DNA of 64,000 bases, taken from contig NC_056035.1 of assembly GCF_004379255.2 (NCBI RefSeq), positions 17,753,902-17,817,901 of the forward strand, given 5' to 3'. The DNA is from Salvia splendens. Its lineage: Eukaryota; Streptophyta; Magnoliopsida; Lamiales; Lamiaceae. Position numbers and translations under genes: made by a program. Below are positions 1 through 10,644 of this stretch, piece after piece; positions within the stretch are counted from its first letter, which is position 1, and every line of letters begins with the position of its first letter. Under the pieces are notes generated by a model. That model was not told the DNA's origin. It searched no databases and saw only the letters and a list, made by a program, of their open reading frames with translations.

Positions 1-2465
1 AATAATCACATGATTATTATGCAATATGATATACACCTGGGCTCCTTTGCGAAAGTCTTTCTGCTCTACTTCAGGTAGCATATATTTGATGTACCTGCCA
101 GTTCCATGCGGACCAGGATCCTCAAAGCTGCAGAAATAGTATCGTAATTTGATTAGTATTCACAAGTAAAGGTCATATTTACTGCAAAATTAATCGTCAA
201 AATCATTCAACAGTATGAATTTCTTTTATGGTGAATACTTTTTTAAAAACCTTTTATATAAATAATTGTAATGGGGAATAAGTAGTGATCTTCAGGGCTT
301 ACTACACGAAAAAATTATTTTTACTTAACTTAGTTATAGATTTAGATGTTTTGCTCAATATGACACAAATCTTAAAATGCAAAGTCGTCAATACAACTCA
401 GTTTTCTGTCTAGTTCTTCATTAGATTCTTTATGTTATCCAACATGCATACTTAAAAGCTTGCTGCCAAGTATTACATAAAACTGAATCAATTGGGAATA
501 CATGGCTGAAAATAAGCAAAGGAAAAGGATAAAGGATGGAAAGGGCAGACTTACCAATCTACAAAGCTAACATTTGTCTGCATGAGATAATCGTACACAA
601 AATCAAAGCTACGAAGTGGTATGCAGCTGCAATAAATAAAATGCTTGATTAGTATTTGAGTCTTTGCATTAGAACAAACCAGAGAGAAAATGTGAAGAAA
701 TTTGACAGAAATAACATTCATTGTACAGCTACCTGTCAGAAAGCAGTACGAATTGCTGGTTGTCTGGATCTTTGAGTGCATTGGCTAGAAGCCGTCTTTC
801 AGCATCAACCATTGAAATTTTCCCCCACTCTACCTGCAATTGTGACATTTTCACGAATCAGATCTAATGGATATTTCAATCCATCAGTAGTAGAAGGGCC
901 TTCTAATCTCATCCTGGACAAACCAGCCATAACATAGATAAATATTAAGTATTGTTAAAAACTAGGATGCAGAAAAGTCTTGGCTATACTATGTAAAATA
1001 TGCTTTGACTCTTTAGGCAAAAGAACTTCATTGATCAAATTTCGAGAAACAGAAATGATTTGGTTAAAAAAGAAAGCAGTCAACATAAACTCAATGCCAG
1101 TAACGATAATGGTTCAGTTGGGCATGCTAGCTTAGTTCAATGCATACATAGGCTAAATTCTTAAGAAATAATGTTAATCTTAACTGTGGTTTGTTATCCA
1201 TTACTACATAGGTTTAAAGATATTCTGATATAGTTTGCATAACTGTTTATGCTTTTTTAAGAAGCACACGAAGCTCCACAAAATATAAGAGGTTGAATTA
1301 CAATAGCACACAAGTAATAGATTCACTACGAATGGTAAAGAAATTGAGAACAGACCGTGTCACTATGAATTTCTCGATTGACAAAATAACGGCTAAAATG
1401 AACAGGTTTATCCTTGGATGCATGCACATACACGGAAAATCTTTCTTCATTACCCTGCCATAAAACATGAATTTTTTTGAGAAAAAGAGGCTGCCAGATT
1501 GAATAACATAAAACAAGAATGTCATATGATTCGAATCACATAATCAATATTAATTCAAATTTATATAAAAAGAAGTCTTTATTTTACGCCCTTCACCTCA
1601 AGTAATTTAGCTGCTCTTGCCAGCCTACTTTTGTGGCTGGAAGAGTTGGTTCATATATATGGGTGATGGAGCTAGTTGGTGGATACTTTAGCTTCCTTAT
1701 CATGTGTTGTGCATTGACCCGAGAAAATGATTTTATTCCCATAGCAGCTTTAACCTTTTAGAAGGGCTTTGCTTTCAATGTGTGTGTTCTTATATGCTAA
1801 ACTTGATACTATTAAATAAGATCAATCACAATCATATATGCTCTAACCAAGTGCAATTTTGTCAACCAACATCCTTATGAACTAGAGACACCAAAGCTTT
1901 TAACAAGTGGACCAAAACTAACATTAGATAAACATGTCTGTAAATGCTTCCTAAATAAACCTCATCTCGTCAGATAACTAACTACATAGAAAGACTCTAT
2001 TTCCCTGAAAAGAAATGGTGGCAATGTTGAGAAAATAATATGTGATCAAAATTGGAATTGGACAGTAGAGAGAAGTTGAATTACCTGGAAAAATTTGTCC
2101 CATAACTTCTCGAATGGTAAAGCACCGGGTGTCAAAAATAAGAAGGCAATTTTGGGGTTCAAGGATATAACAGGAGGCCTACTAAGGAGATCTTTAATTA
2201 CAACTCGAGAAGCAAATTCATCATCAGTCAGTCCTCTGGAAAGTGCAGGAGGAAGCCAATTTTGCAATGCCTCGCAACCATTATATGAGAATATATAACA
2301 TGCTGCGAAATTCTGAGGATAAATATATGAACAGATTACGAAGAAGCTGACTAATGAGACCAATACAATGATCCATGTCGGCTTCTTTAAATGGCTGCGC
2401 GGGCGAGCCACAAGCAAGATAGGTGATTCTTTTGTGCCCATACGCCAGCCCTGAGTTGACTTCAT
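1..2465 (-). CDS. GT14 / BC10-like glycosyltransferase (Core-2/I-branching family), 3' end beyond the window
   Basis: Minus-strand gene entering from the left edge. Coding exons read by eye are 2085-2465, 1356-1454, 733-833, 555-626 and 37-127, all with GT/AG borders and closing phases; about 248 residues are visible. The start is the ATG at 2465 (MKSTQGWRMGTKESP). A type II membrane anchor lies at residues ~29-50 (PTWIIVLVSLVSFFVICSYI). It is followed by the family signatures KIAFLFLTPGALPFEKLWDKFF, the VYVHASKDKP/RYFVNREI block, SMVDAERRLLANAL, FVLLSDSCIPL, YDYLMQTNVSFVD and FEDPGPHGTGRYIKYMLPE. The family consists of Golgi-type inverting transferases (plant DUF266, GT14); rice BC10 affects cell-wall composition. 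The acceptor substrate cannot be inferred. The rest of the catalytic domain lies left of position 37. Confidence 0.9.
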
Positions 2466-3006
2466 CTAGCAATGATGCATCATTGTATATCAATTCTACA
2501 ACAATACTCGATCGTGTTCGTTCCAGTGCTCGCCTCAAACACGAAATGCACCAAAGTAAGATTACATAACCGCGTAAAGCGGAGCCTGCATAGAGAGTCT
2601 GAATATTAAGAGAGTTAAAGTTCATCAGGCTCATTAATTCAAAACCATTTGATATACTGATTTGGCATAATAAGGAAACTGCAAATAGGATAATCATGTT
2701 TGCAAAACAGGATCAGAGAGATCAAATGAACGATGCATACAAATTACTATTACTATAGTACTAAAAGTGCAGATTCAAATTCACAAAATAAAAAAAGGCA
2801 AGGCGAATCTGAATCGACGAGTTTTAGGAGGCTGTAAAAATTGACAAGTGAAATCCGAGACGGATAAAGCTAGTCTGGATCAAAATCAGGATGAGTCATG
2901 CAGTCGCAAGAGAGATTTACCTGAAGAAGAAGAAGAGGGAAGAAGAGATGCGAAGAATTGAATGGATGATGTGTATTGTATGTGTATGTACGTGTGCGTA
3001 TATATA
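2466..3006 (-). promoter_or_regulatory. 5' leader, leader intron and TATA box of the GT14 gene
   Basis: On the minus strand a TATATATA stretch at about 2999-3006 is followed ~30 bp downstream by a probable transcription start near 2968. A non-coding exon ends with a good donor (TTCTTCAG|GTAAAT) at 2921, so a leader intron separates it from the coding exon. The acceptor, somewhere between 2466 and about 2700, could not be fixed. CT-rich sequence at 2925-2945 is typical of plant leaders. An overlapping minus frame at 2281-2697 looks like a shadow of the leader and coding exon. Confidence 0.45.
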
Positions 3007-4394
3007 ATTATAGTATATGTGTGTGAGATCTAGGGCACATCGAGGTAGCAATTGACCAATGAGGGAGGGAGGGAGGGAGAGAGCTACAATATACTACTCA
3101 ATAAAGACAAGTGATGCATAGAAAATGGGTGAGGATTCGAAGCTCTTGTGTGTGTTGGGTTGTGCATTGAGAGAGAGGTGAAAGTAGTAACGTTATTGAA
3201 TTCCATCCAAGCAGAAGAAACATTAGAGAGCCGGCGAGGAGTGGGGGACACGCGCATGTGGTCGCCAAATTGAAGATGGGTTTTCAACATGTCCATTCCA
3301 TTCCATCCATATATTTACAGTGGACCAAATCAATCATAATTGCAATATTCATTACTCCTCCTTATTGCATCTGCTGGCCAAGGAAAGGACGAAGAAATTT
3401 AAGCCTACTTGTACCTTATGGTCATCGCTAAATATCCTTATTAATCATTTTCAATTTAAATCCATAAATAATTAATAGACTATTTTCTTGTAACTAGTTT
3501 AATAAGGTTTATAAGAAAAAAAATTAAGAGCATGCAAATGGATAGAGGCAAGCAAGAACATGCAATATTATATCGCCGCCAGATTCCTTCTCCGCTTCCA
3601 AACTAAACCTAACCGTTGACCCCATTTCAAATTGGGCAGTCTCCGCTTCGACCCTCAGTTTCTCCCAATGGGCCAATACTAAAGTTGAAGATTCTTTTGT
3701 CTTCATTTTATTCATTTTTAGTTCGTCCCACGTTGCACATTTTAATTTTGGAAACTTAATAATACTTCAGTTACCTTTTTTTTCTTTCTATATCTCTCTT
3801 ATTTTACAGATTGTGCATTAAAATTCGTATCCAACCAAGAGTACATATTCTTATAAGACAGAGGAAGTAGCATTTATACATAAAGTTAGATTTTAATGCT
3901 AATAAATTGTGCTTCAATTTTTTAGTGTTGTTGTCTTAAACTATTTTCAATTAGTCTGATATTATGAAATGATCGATAATGCTACATTGGAGCAGATGTG
4001 ATACTCTAGGAGAAGGTGTGACACAAAAAAATTACAAAAAAACTTATTTCTATTTTAAGCAACAAAAATAAATGAAAATTTGATTTAACATTTTATTAAA
4101 AAATTAAAATGAGCAAAGATCCAGTTATTGAGTGGGTTGGGCCTCCATTATTTTACAATTAGCAAAATACTTAATAATTTAATCCCAATAGCTGAAAAAT
4201 ATAGTCATACAAATAATTATGGCCCAAGCCCAACATTCAATATCTTAGTCCTCTGACTCCTCAAACTACATAGTCGCAGGCCTGCCATGGCGGACGGGAC
4301 GGGGAGTACTAGACAGTGGCGTATTTATAATTTTTGTTATGGGAGTATGATAAATATCATAACTTAAAAGTTTGATAAATATTTTATTATATTG
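3007..4394. other. Intergenic, no gene recognised
   Basis: Upstream region of the GT14 gene, then AT-rich DNA. It holds a (GAGG)n run at about 3060-3084. A possible worn MITE lies at ~3720-3870: one side has a cgtccca-type end and the other an agaggaagtag end, with no clear TA duplication. Short minus-strand frames at 3084-3296 and 3524-3715 have no recognisable family. Confidence 0.4.
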
Positions 4395-4442
4395 CTAAAT
4401 TATTATTATTATAATAATAATAATAATAATTATTATTATTAT
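4395..4442. repeat. Palindromic AAT/ATT microsatellite
   Basis: A run of TTA/TAA trinucleotides that switches phase in the middle (ATTATTATTATAATAATAAT then ATTATTATT), so it can fold on itself. It sits directly beside a worn Stowaway-like end. Confidence 0.8.
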
Positions 4443-4612
4443 TCCTTCCATCCAATACAAGATCAATTTGATCAAACATGGGTTTTTAGTTTTATAGTGA
4501 AATGTTAGTGGAATGTGGAACATTACCAAAAATAGTATAAAAGCAAATGAAATATTTATGGTGGATGAACGAAAATGACAAAATGAGACACTTATTAATG
4601 GACACGGAGAAT
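4443..4612. mobile_element. Worn Stowaway-like MITE
   Basis: The left end ATTCCTTCCATCC and the right end GGACACGGAGAATA are degraded versions of the CTCCCTCCGTCC / GGACGGAGGGAG ends seen in the clear MITEs of this window. Internal AT-rich DNA has no coding capacity. Confidence 0.45.
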
Positions 4613-5187
4613 ATTATTTATTACAAAACATCATTAAATGTGAAAACGAATTACAAGTACATTTTAGTGTTACTACTCGAATAACTTCTACAATCTAAAA
4701 AAAATTCTTAGACTTATATATTATGTATTCCTACAATTTATTTAATTTTTACAGGTTGTATTATTATTTAAATAAAGTTTCTAATTTTCTTAAAAAATAG
4801 AAAAAATATACATTAGAAATACAAAAATAAAATATTAAATGTACTAAATAAGAATGAAAATTCTTAGCAAAATAATTGAGAAATGATAAAATAAAAAATG
4901 CATTAGAAAATATTGAATATACTAAGAGAAAATTAAATGCATTTGAAATTATAAATACATTAGAAATATATAAAAAAATCTATTAAAAAGAGTTAAGATG
5001 CTTAACAAGACAATAGAAAATTGATAAAAACGTTAAACATTACCAGAAATTGAAACATGTTTCTTATGAGAAATTAAAGCATTGGAGTATATTTTAAATG
5101 TATAATACTTCCTCCTTTCCCAAAATAATTAGTTCCCAAAATAATTAGTAGTAATTTTTTAAACCGGGACTCCAATTAATAGAGTGA
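4613..5187. other. AT-rich intergenic, MITE fragment at right end
   Basis: Very AT-rich DNA without reading frames of note. At about 5109-5187 lies a MITE-end-like fragment (TACTTCCTCCTTTCCC followed by short AAATAATTAGT repeats). It appears to be the stump of an element interrupted or flanked by the complete MITE starting at 5190. Confidence 0.35.
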
Positions 5188-5189
5188 TA

Positions 5190-5578
5190 CTCCCTCCGTC
5201 CCAGATTCAGAGTTACTTTTTGCCATAAAAGTCCGTCCCAGTTTAAGAGTCACATTTAGAATTTTCTATATTTGGTCATACAATTTTACCCCATTCTTCA
5301 TCAAAATTACATAAAAATGCCATTCTCTGCATTAAAATAAACCAAAATAAAAATCAAACATTTAATTACACACTCTACCATTTCACTTCATTTATTACAC
5401 ACTCCAAAAAGTCCAAAGGGACCCACCTTCAACCAACTCACTTCATTTATTATACACTCTACCATCTCACTTCATTTATTACACACTTCACCATCTCACT
5501 TCATTTATTACACACTTCAACTCTTTCTTAAAACCCGAGCCATAACAATAAGTGACTCCTAATCCGGGATGAAGGGAG
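5190..5578. mobile_element. Stowaway-like MITE, TA target duplication
   Basis: Ends are CTCCCTCCGTCCC and GGGATGAAGGGAG, flanked by TA at 5188-5189 and 5579-5580. Length is 389 bp. Inside is a short direct-repeat block around 5390-5520 (ttcatttattacacactc-like units, four times), which makes this copy longer than the ~200-bp relatives elsewhere in the window. It is non-autonomous and presumably moved by a Tc1/mariner-type transposase encoded elsewhere. Confidence 0.75.
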
Positions 5579-5978
5579 TATTATTTATTTGAAGGACTTT
5601 ATTAGCTTATAAATGCTCTACACGTGACCGCAAATTCGACACATGATTAAATATAGACAATCAAGACCCTAATTTTTAAATTAGAGACTATAAAAATCCG
5701 ATTATGTGAGTTTAAAATTCAGTTCTTATAACACATTAAAAAATGATTATGTGACGACATGCACGAGGACAGAAATTGCTATGCAGTGCGACAGAGTCGT
5801 TTTCCAACTAATATAGGAATTAACGATAGCATTAATACTAGCTGGAATTTGTAGTACCATCCGTTCGATTTAATTCTTATTAAAAAATAACGGGTGAGAT
5901 TCGTTGGAAATTTTTGAAAGGATTAATATTCTTTGAAAAATAAATCTATTTAATAGGTTGTGTTTCATGAATATGTAT

Positions 5979-6554
5979 ATAGGGGTGCGTTAAGATGACA
6001 CCACTCTGAAAGTGACAACGTGACAGCAAGTAACAAGCAATCTGCTATACATATGCAAGCAATATGTGATACTCCATCCGTCCCGCACTACTCGCACCTT
6101 TCCTTTTGGGCACGGAGATTAAGGAATGAGTGATAGACAAAGTCAATAATTACGGCTGTAGGTATAAATTGTTACTAAAAATGGAAAGAGTGCAGATAAC
6201 TTGGAACGCCTAAAAAGGAAATAAGTGCAAGTAGTGCGGGACGGAGGGAGTATATAAGTAAGCAATTCGGTATATGGTTCCAAGCAATATGATATGCAAA
6301 ATCAAAGCACTATGGTGACATCATAGTTAAAATGACAATCTGGACAATCAATCTACGATACATAAGCAAGCATTCTGCGATATATAGACAAGCAACTTGA
6401 CATATGGTTTCAAGCAATATGCGATACGAAATCAAAGATAGTCAAGCAAGTCTATCACGTGACATGCTAAGGTTGAATCTGGTCCTAAATCTAACGGTTC
6501 TCCTTGGTGGTACATTGTCATCTTAAATTGTGTTATCATTTTAACACAAACCTA
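5979..6554. mobile_element. Non-autonomous DNA element with TAGG-GTG-GTTAA ends, carrying a nested MITE
   Basis: The left end reads TAGGGGTGCGTTAAGATGAC. The right end, read inverted, is TAGGTTTGTGTTAAAATGAT, an imperfect terminal inverted repeat. TATGTATA occurs on the left flank and a near match on the right, so the target duplication is not settled. The interior holds repeated CAAGCAATATG-type units on both sides of the inserted MITE (6072-6250). The superfamily is not certain. Confidence 0.45.
6072..6250. mobile_element. Stowaway-like MITE nested in an older element
   Basis: Ends CTCCATCCGTCCCGCACTAC and GTAGTGCGGGACGGAGGGAG form a nearly perfect ~20-bp inverted repeat. TA flanks are at 6070-6071 and 6251-6252. 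Length is 179 bp. It splits the CAAGCAATATG-rich element 5979-6554. Confidence 0.85.
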
Positions 6555-6642
6555 TGTATAAATAGAATAAGATTAATTCTGTTTCCATTTAAATTCATTT
6601 TTTCTGACAGTTAGACCATGAATTAACGAATACAAAGATATC

Positions 6643-7386
6643 TAGGCCTACAAATTTAATTCGCGGGTTTCGTGTATGCCCGACCCCGACCCAATACCCG
6701 ACGGGTTTTGGGTACCCGAAACCCGAAATTATGGGTATGAGTAGTTAATGTTAGAAATTTTCAGATTTAGGGTACCCCGAAACCCGTATTAGGGTTCATG
6801 TTGCATTATTTGTTTTTTTACTTGTTATCTTTTGAAAATATATAGTTATGCTTTCTCCATTTTATTTACATTGTTCGTTTAATGTCTTAAAAAATTATTT
6901 TAATCTCTTTTATGTTTCACTTTATGCCAAAAGTTTGTTTATTTTAAAATTAAGTAGTGTATGTTTGTCTAATGTCTATTTTATATAGAGAAAGCTAAAA
7001 CATTAGAAATTTAGAATTGAAGTTTAGACTTTTAATAATAGTCAATAGTAGTATTATGTTTTTTTAAATAATTTCTATTCTCATCACAATATAATTTATA
7101 TAAAGAATAAATTTGAAATATAATAATTTCGGGTTTATGGGTATCCAATTAGTTCGGTTCGGGTACCCGCATCAGGTATTAGGGTACCCAATTCACATAC
7201 GGGTCAGGTATTGGGTATGATATTTTTTGAGATTTAGGATTCGGGTACCCGAATTTTCGGGTTTGGATACCCGCGGATACCCGAATTTGCGGGTCGGGTG
7301 TTGAGTATGATTTTTTTAAGATTTCGGGTTCGGATACCCAAATTTTAGGGTTTGGGTACCCGCATGTACCCGAATTTGCAGGCCTA
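6643..7386. mobile_element. hAT-like non-autonomous element rich in GGGTACCC motifs
   Basis: Terminal inverted repeats TAGGCCTACAAATT on the left and TAGGCCTGCAAATT on the right (read inverted) bound 744 bp. GATATC occurs immediately outside both ends, compatible with a worn 8-bp duplication. The outer 150-250 bp on each side are packed with GGGTACCCG / CGGGTATCC variants that can pair across the element. No coding region remains. A sister element with different termini is at 15223-17093. Confidence 0.6.
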
Positions 7387-7569
7387 CGATATCATCATCT
7401 TCTCCAAGCAAATCTAATCCACTTTATCTTGTCAATACCGCACTAAGTTAAAATAATAACCCAATTACTCCCAATTTACAATATATAGTCATTACCATGT
7501 CTAATTGAACACTAAATCCTAAATTGTGACACTCTAAAAATCAATTTCATTTTAAATTTTTGGTAAAAA

Positions 7570-7613
7570 AATATTTATATTTATATTTATATTTATATTT
7601 ATATTTATATTTA
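7570..7613. repeat. (ATATTT)n microsatellite
   Basis: About seven tandem ATATTT hexamers, almost perfect. Such loci are often length-polymorphic. Confidence 0.9.
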
Positions 7614-8001
7614 CACTAAAATAAAACTATTTTTTATAAAATTTGTGAGTCAAAAAGTAGTATAATATAGAGAATATCTGTTTAAATTTTAATTTAGTAT
7701 AAATAATTAGAGTAAAATTATATTTATACAGTAGTAAAATGTATTTAAATGTACTGTAGAAATGGGATGAACAACCTACATGATCAGTAATAAATGTGTG
7801 AATTTAAAGCAACCGGTTTTGGAATTTATGTAGTACAATATGTAATTAAATAAATAAGATAAAAGTGAAAATCCCAGTTGCACATGACAAGACATGACAC
7901 ATGTGTGTGGAATTCAGTCTAAAACAGTGGGACTACTAATCTTGGTAGTTTTATATGCAATCTTGGGGCGGGAAATAAACTGCCTTGTTTCCTTTTCTAC
8001 A

Positions 8002-8009
8002 TATATAAA
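8002..8009 (+). promoter_or_regulatory. TATA box of the cysteine oxidase gene
   Basis: TATATAAA lies 204 bp before the start codon and is followed by a CT-rich leader (cctcttcc, ttctccttcatcttctcc), the usual layout of a plant core promoter. The start of transcription is expected near 8035. Confidence 0.5.
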
Positions 8010-8212
8010 CAGTTTCCAATCAAATCTAAACATCTCCTCTTCCACTTTACCGCCTATGGCCCCTGGTTTTTCCGCACTCTTTTCAACTCCATCCACCGTT
8101 ATCCTCTGACTTCTCCTTCATCTTCTCCACTATTTTATCCCCCTCTATCCTCTCCCAGTTCCCCCTCATTTGCTGCCCCCCTACATATTCCTTTCAGGGT
8201 TGATTTGATTAT

Positions 8213-10644
8213 ATGATGGGGGTTAAATCGGCCGGTTTTGCCAGAAGATCGGATGAATCCGAGCACCATGTTGATAAGGCGATTAAGAAGAGGAGATGTC
8301 GGAGGAGGGTTACGATTCAATTGAAGCGCCCCCCCGAAAATGTGCCGCTGGTTTCTAATACCCTGCAGCAGCTCTTTGAGTCTTGCAACAGAGCTTTCAA
8401 GGGTCCCGGGACTGTTCCTTGTGCTTCTGATGTTCAAAATTTGTGTCGCATCCTTGGTAAGCAATCAAAATTGAAATGAATTTGGATTTTAAATAGTATC
8501 TTAGGAGTAGATTTAGAAGTGATCGACGTTACTTTCTGGGAAATTGATGAGAAACATAGGGATTAGAGATTGGGGGTTTCGTTTCGGATAGTGTTTTTTA
8601 TAGATAGTGATTTAACAAACTAATTAGTTTAGGAAGATGAACATGCTGTTGTGAAGACAAGTGTTATTAATTGTGAATTTATGGTATCATTGTCTCAGAT
8701 GGGATGAAACCCGAGGATGTGGGGCTTAGCAAAGATCTACACTTCTTTAAACCAAAGACCGAGATTGATCGGGCTCCACGAGTAACCTCAGCAACCATCT
8801 ACAAATGTGACAAATTTGAGGTATAAATTAACGATGCCTTCATTATTTTGTGCACTTGTCATATATTGCTGATGAATTTACTTGTTCATTTCTGAGTAGG
8901 GTGATAGATTGGATAGAATAAAAGTAATGTAGGCTTATCGCTGCACTTTTTATGGATTGTTGAACTTGCTTGATCATGAAATCCTTCAAGTACTATAATT
9001 CAAAGGAGACGCCCTCTTCACTTTTGAGGATCAGCCTAGATGGATAAAAATAATATAGACTAACCCATTGTTTACTAAGATGGATTGGAACTTTGGGATA
9101 TCATTGTTTACTAAAATAATCTCTATCATGTTAAGCTAATTTTACTTGGTAACATATTAACTGTTGAAAGGGACAAAGGTTGGAATTGGAGAAGTCCTAG
9201 TAATGAGGTGTATCTTATCAATCATGAAATGTAAATGCCCCTTTAAGGTTATACCATTTGGAGAGTTGAGTGATTATTGGCATAAGATCAATTTACATCT
9301 CTTTCATTAATTATGTGTGCACATGCTTAATTTATCAACCTCGAATCAAGAATGTACTTGCATATTTAAGCTCCAATTTTACCTTTTGCAGTTGTGCATA
9401 TTCTTCCTCCCTGAAACTGCAGTCATACCTCTTCACAATCACCCGGAAATGACTGTTTTCAACAAGCTCCTCTTGGGGACAATGCACATTAAAGCGTATG
9501 ATTGGGTTGATCCCCTCAGTTCTGATTGCTCGATATCACCTACTAAATGTAAGTGGCCTTGCGAATTCTACTACCGATTGAAGAAACATAAGAATTAAGT
9601 GCAATTGATTTACTAATATAAATATGCATGTGTGTTTTCTAGTTCTAGATGTAGATGGAAGTTCTGTGCGATTGGCAAAGCTAAAAGCCAACACAACGTT
9701 CACAGCCCCATGCGACAGTTCTGTATTATATCCAACTTCAGGAGGAAATATCCATGAATTTACTGCAATAACACCATGTGCCGTACTTGATGTAATTGGA
9801 CCTCCATATTCTAAAGATGATGGTCGTGATTGCACACATTACCAAGAAGTTCATGGTTTACTGGGTAAGATACTAAAAATTTCCAGCTAGATGTCCGCTG
9901 CTCTCTGTTTTTCCCTCTTTTTTTAGTATACGCTTTTGATCAAAGTTTAACTTCTAGATACTGCTTATTTTATGATGTGAATGAGATAACAAGCATACTT
10001 ATGTTAGCAAATGAGTGATAATTGTAGGTTTATCAGGGAGAAAATGTCATGATATATACTCCTTCCGTTCCACTAAATATGAAACATTTGATTTTCAGCA
10101 TGAGATTTTATGTAGTGTTCTATTGTGAGTTAAGTGAAGAGAGAATAAAGTTGGAGAAATAAAAAAGTAGAGTTGTTTACATTTTAGGAAATATGTCGCT
10201 TTTAATGGGACAACCCAAAAGGGAAATCGCATCACGCTTTTAGTGGGACGGAGGGAGTAGTTTAGTATTGTAGTTTTTGGATGCCACTTGATAAATTCAG
10301 AAGCATAGTTCAAAAGAAAATAATGGCAGTAAAGCTCAATGATTAGAAGGTATTGAGACCAAGGATAATGTTGAGGATTTGAAATGTATGCCCTTTTACT
10401 CCTAGTTGGATTTTAATCTTTTACAGAGGCTGTAGCTATTGAAGAGTATCACAAGTTCAAGTTGTTGATCACAGTACAGTCATTGACACTCTATTTTCTT
10501 GTATTATCTGCAGACAGTGAAGAAATTAGGAAGGTTAGAGAAGGTCGGTATGGTTGGCTAAAGGAAACTGAAATCCCTAAGGAGTCGGAGATGGACAGAA
10601 TCGAGTATATGGGTCCACAGATTAACAATCCTTCTAATAGCTAA
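8213..10644 (+). CDS. Plant cysteine oxidase (PCO), thiol dioxygenase
   Basis: Exons 8213-8456, 8699-8820, 9392-9548, 9643-9864 and 10514-10644 give a 291-aa protein; all phases close. Plant cysteine oxidases oxidise the N-terminal cysteine of group VII ERF factors and similar proteins using O2, marking them for N-degron degradation, so they act as oxygen sensors. The fold is a single cupin with non-haem iron held by three histidines. Here they are H137 and H139 in VIPLHNHPEMTVF and H212 in GGNIHEFTAITPCAV. The N-terminus has a basic KKRRCRRR stretch that could be a nuclear signal. The C-terminal GRYGWL and EYMGP motifs are typical of the family. Two ATGs in tandem start the frame (8213, 8216). 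Exon 4 may begin at 9643 or 9649 (tandem AG), a two-residue difference. Intron 4 holds a MITE. Which PCO subclass is uncertain. Confidence 0.95.
10059..10257. mobile_element. Stowaway-like MITE inside the last intron of the cysteine oxidase gene
   Basis: Ends CTCCTTCCGTTCCACTAAAT and TTTTAGTGGGACGGAGGGAG, with TA flanks, 199 bp. It has the same body as the MITE at 39323-39524 (atatgaaacatttg, gattttatgtagtgtt), so both belong to one subfamily. Confidence 0.85.

Noticed and set aside
2281..2697. 138-codon minus frame overlapping the GT14 first exon
   Set aside because: It overlaps the real coding exon in another frame and lies in leader or leader-intron sequence; no known family.
3524..3715. 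63-codon minus frame with a gene-like residue mix (ETAQFEMGSTVRFSLEAEKE)
   Set aside because: No family recognised, no promoter or splice partner; possibly a gene relic but not supportable.
4395..4442. Palindromic AAT/ATT run as a possible structured RNA or terminator
   Set aside because: A simple trinucleotide microsatellite with a phase switch is a sufficient explanation.
9536..9835. 99-codon minus frame
   Set aside because: Antisense shadow of cysteine oxidase exons 3 and 4.
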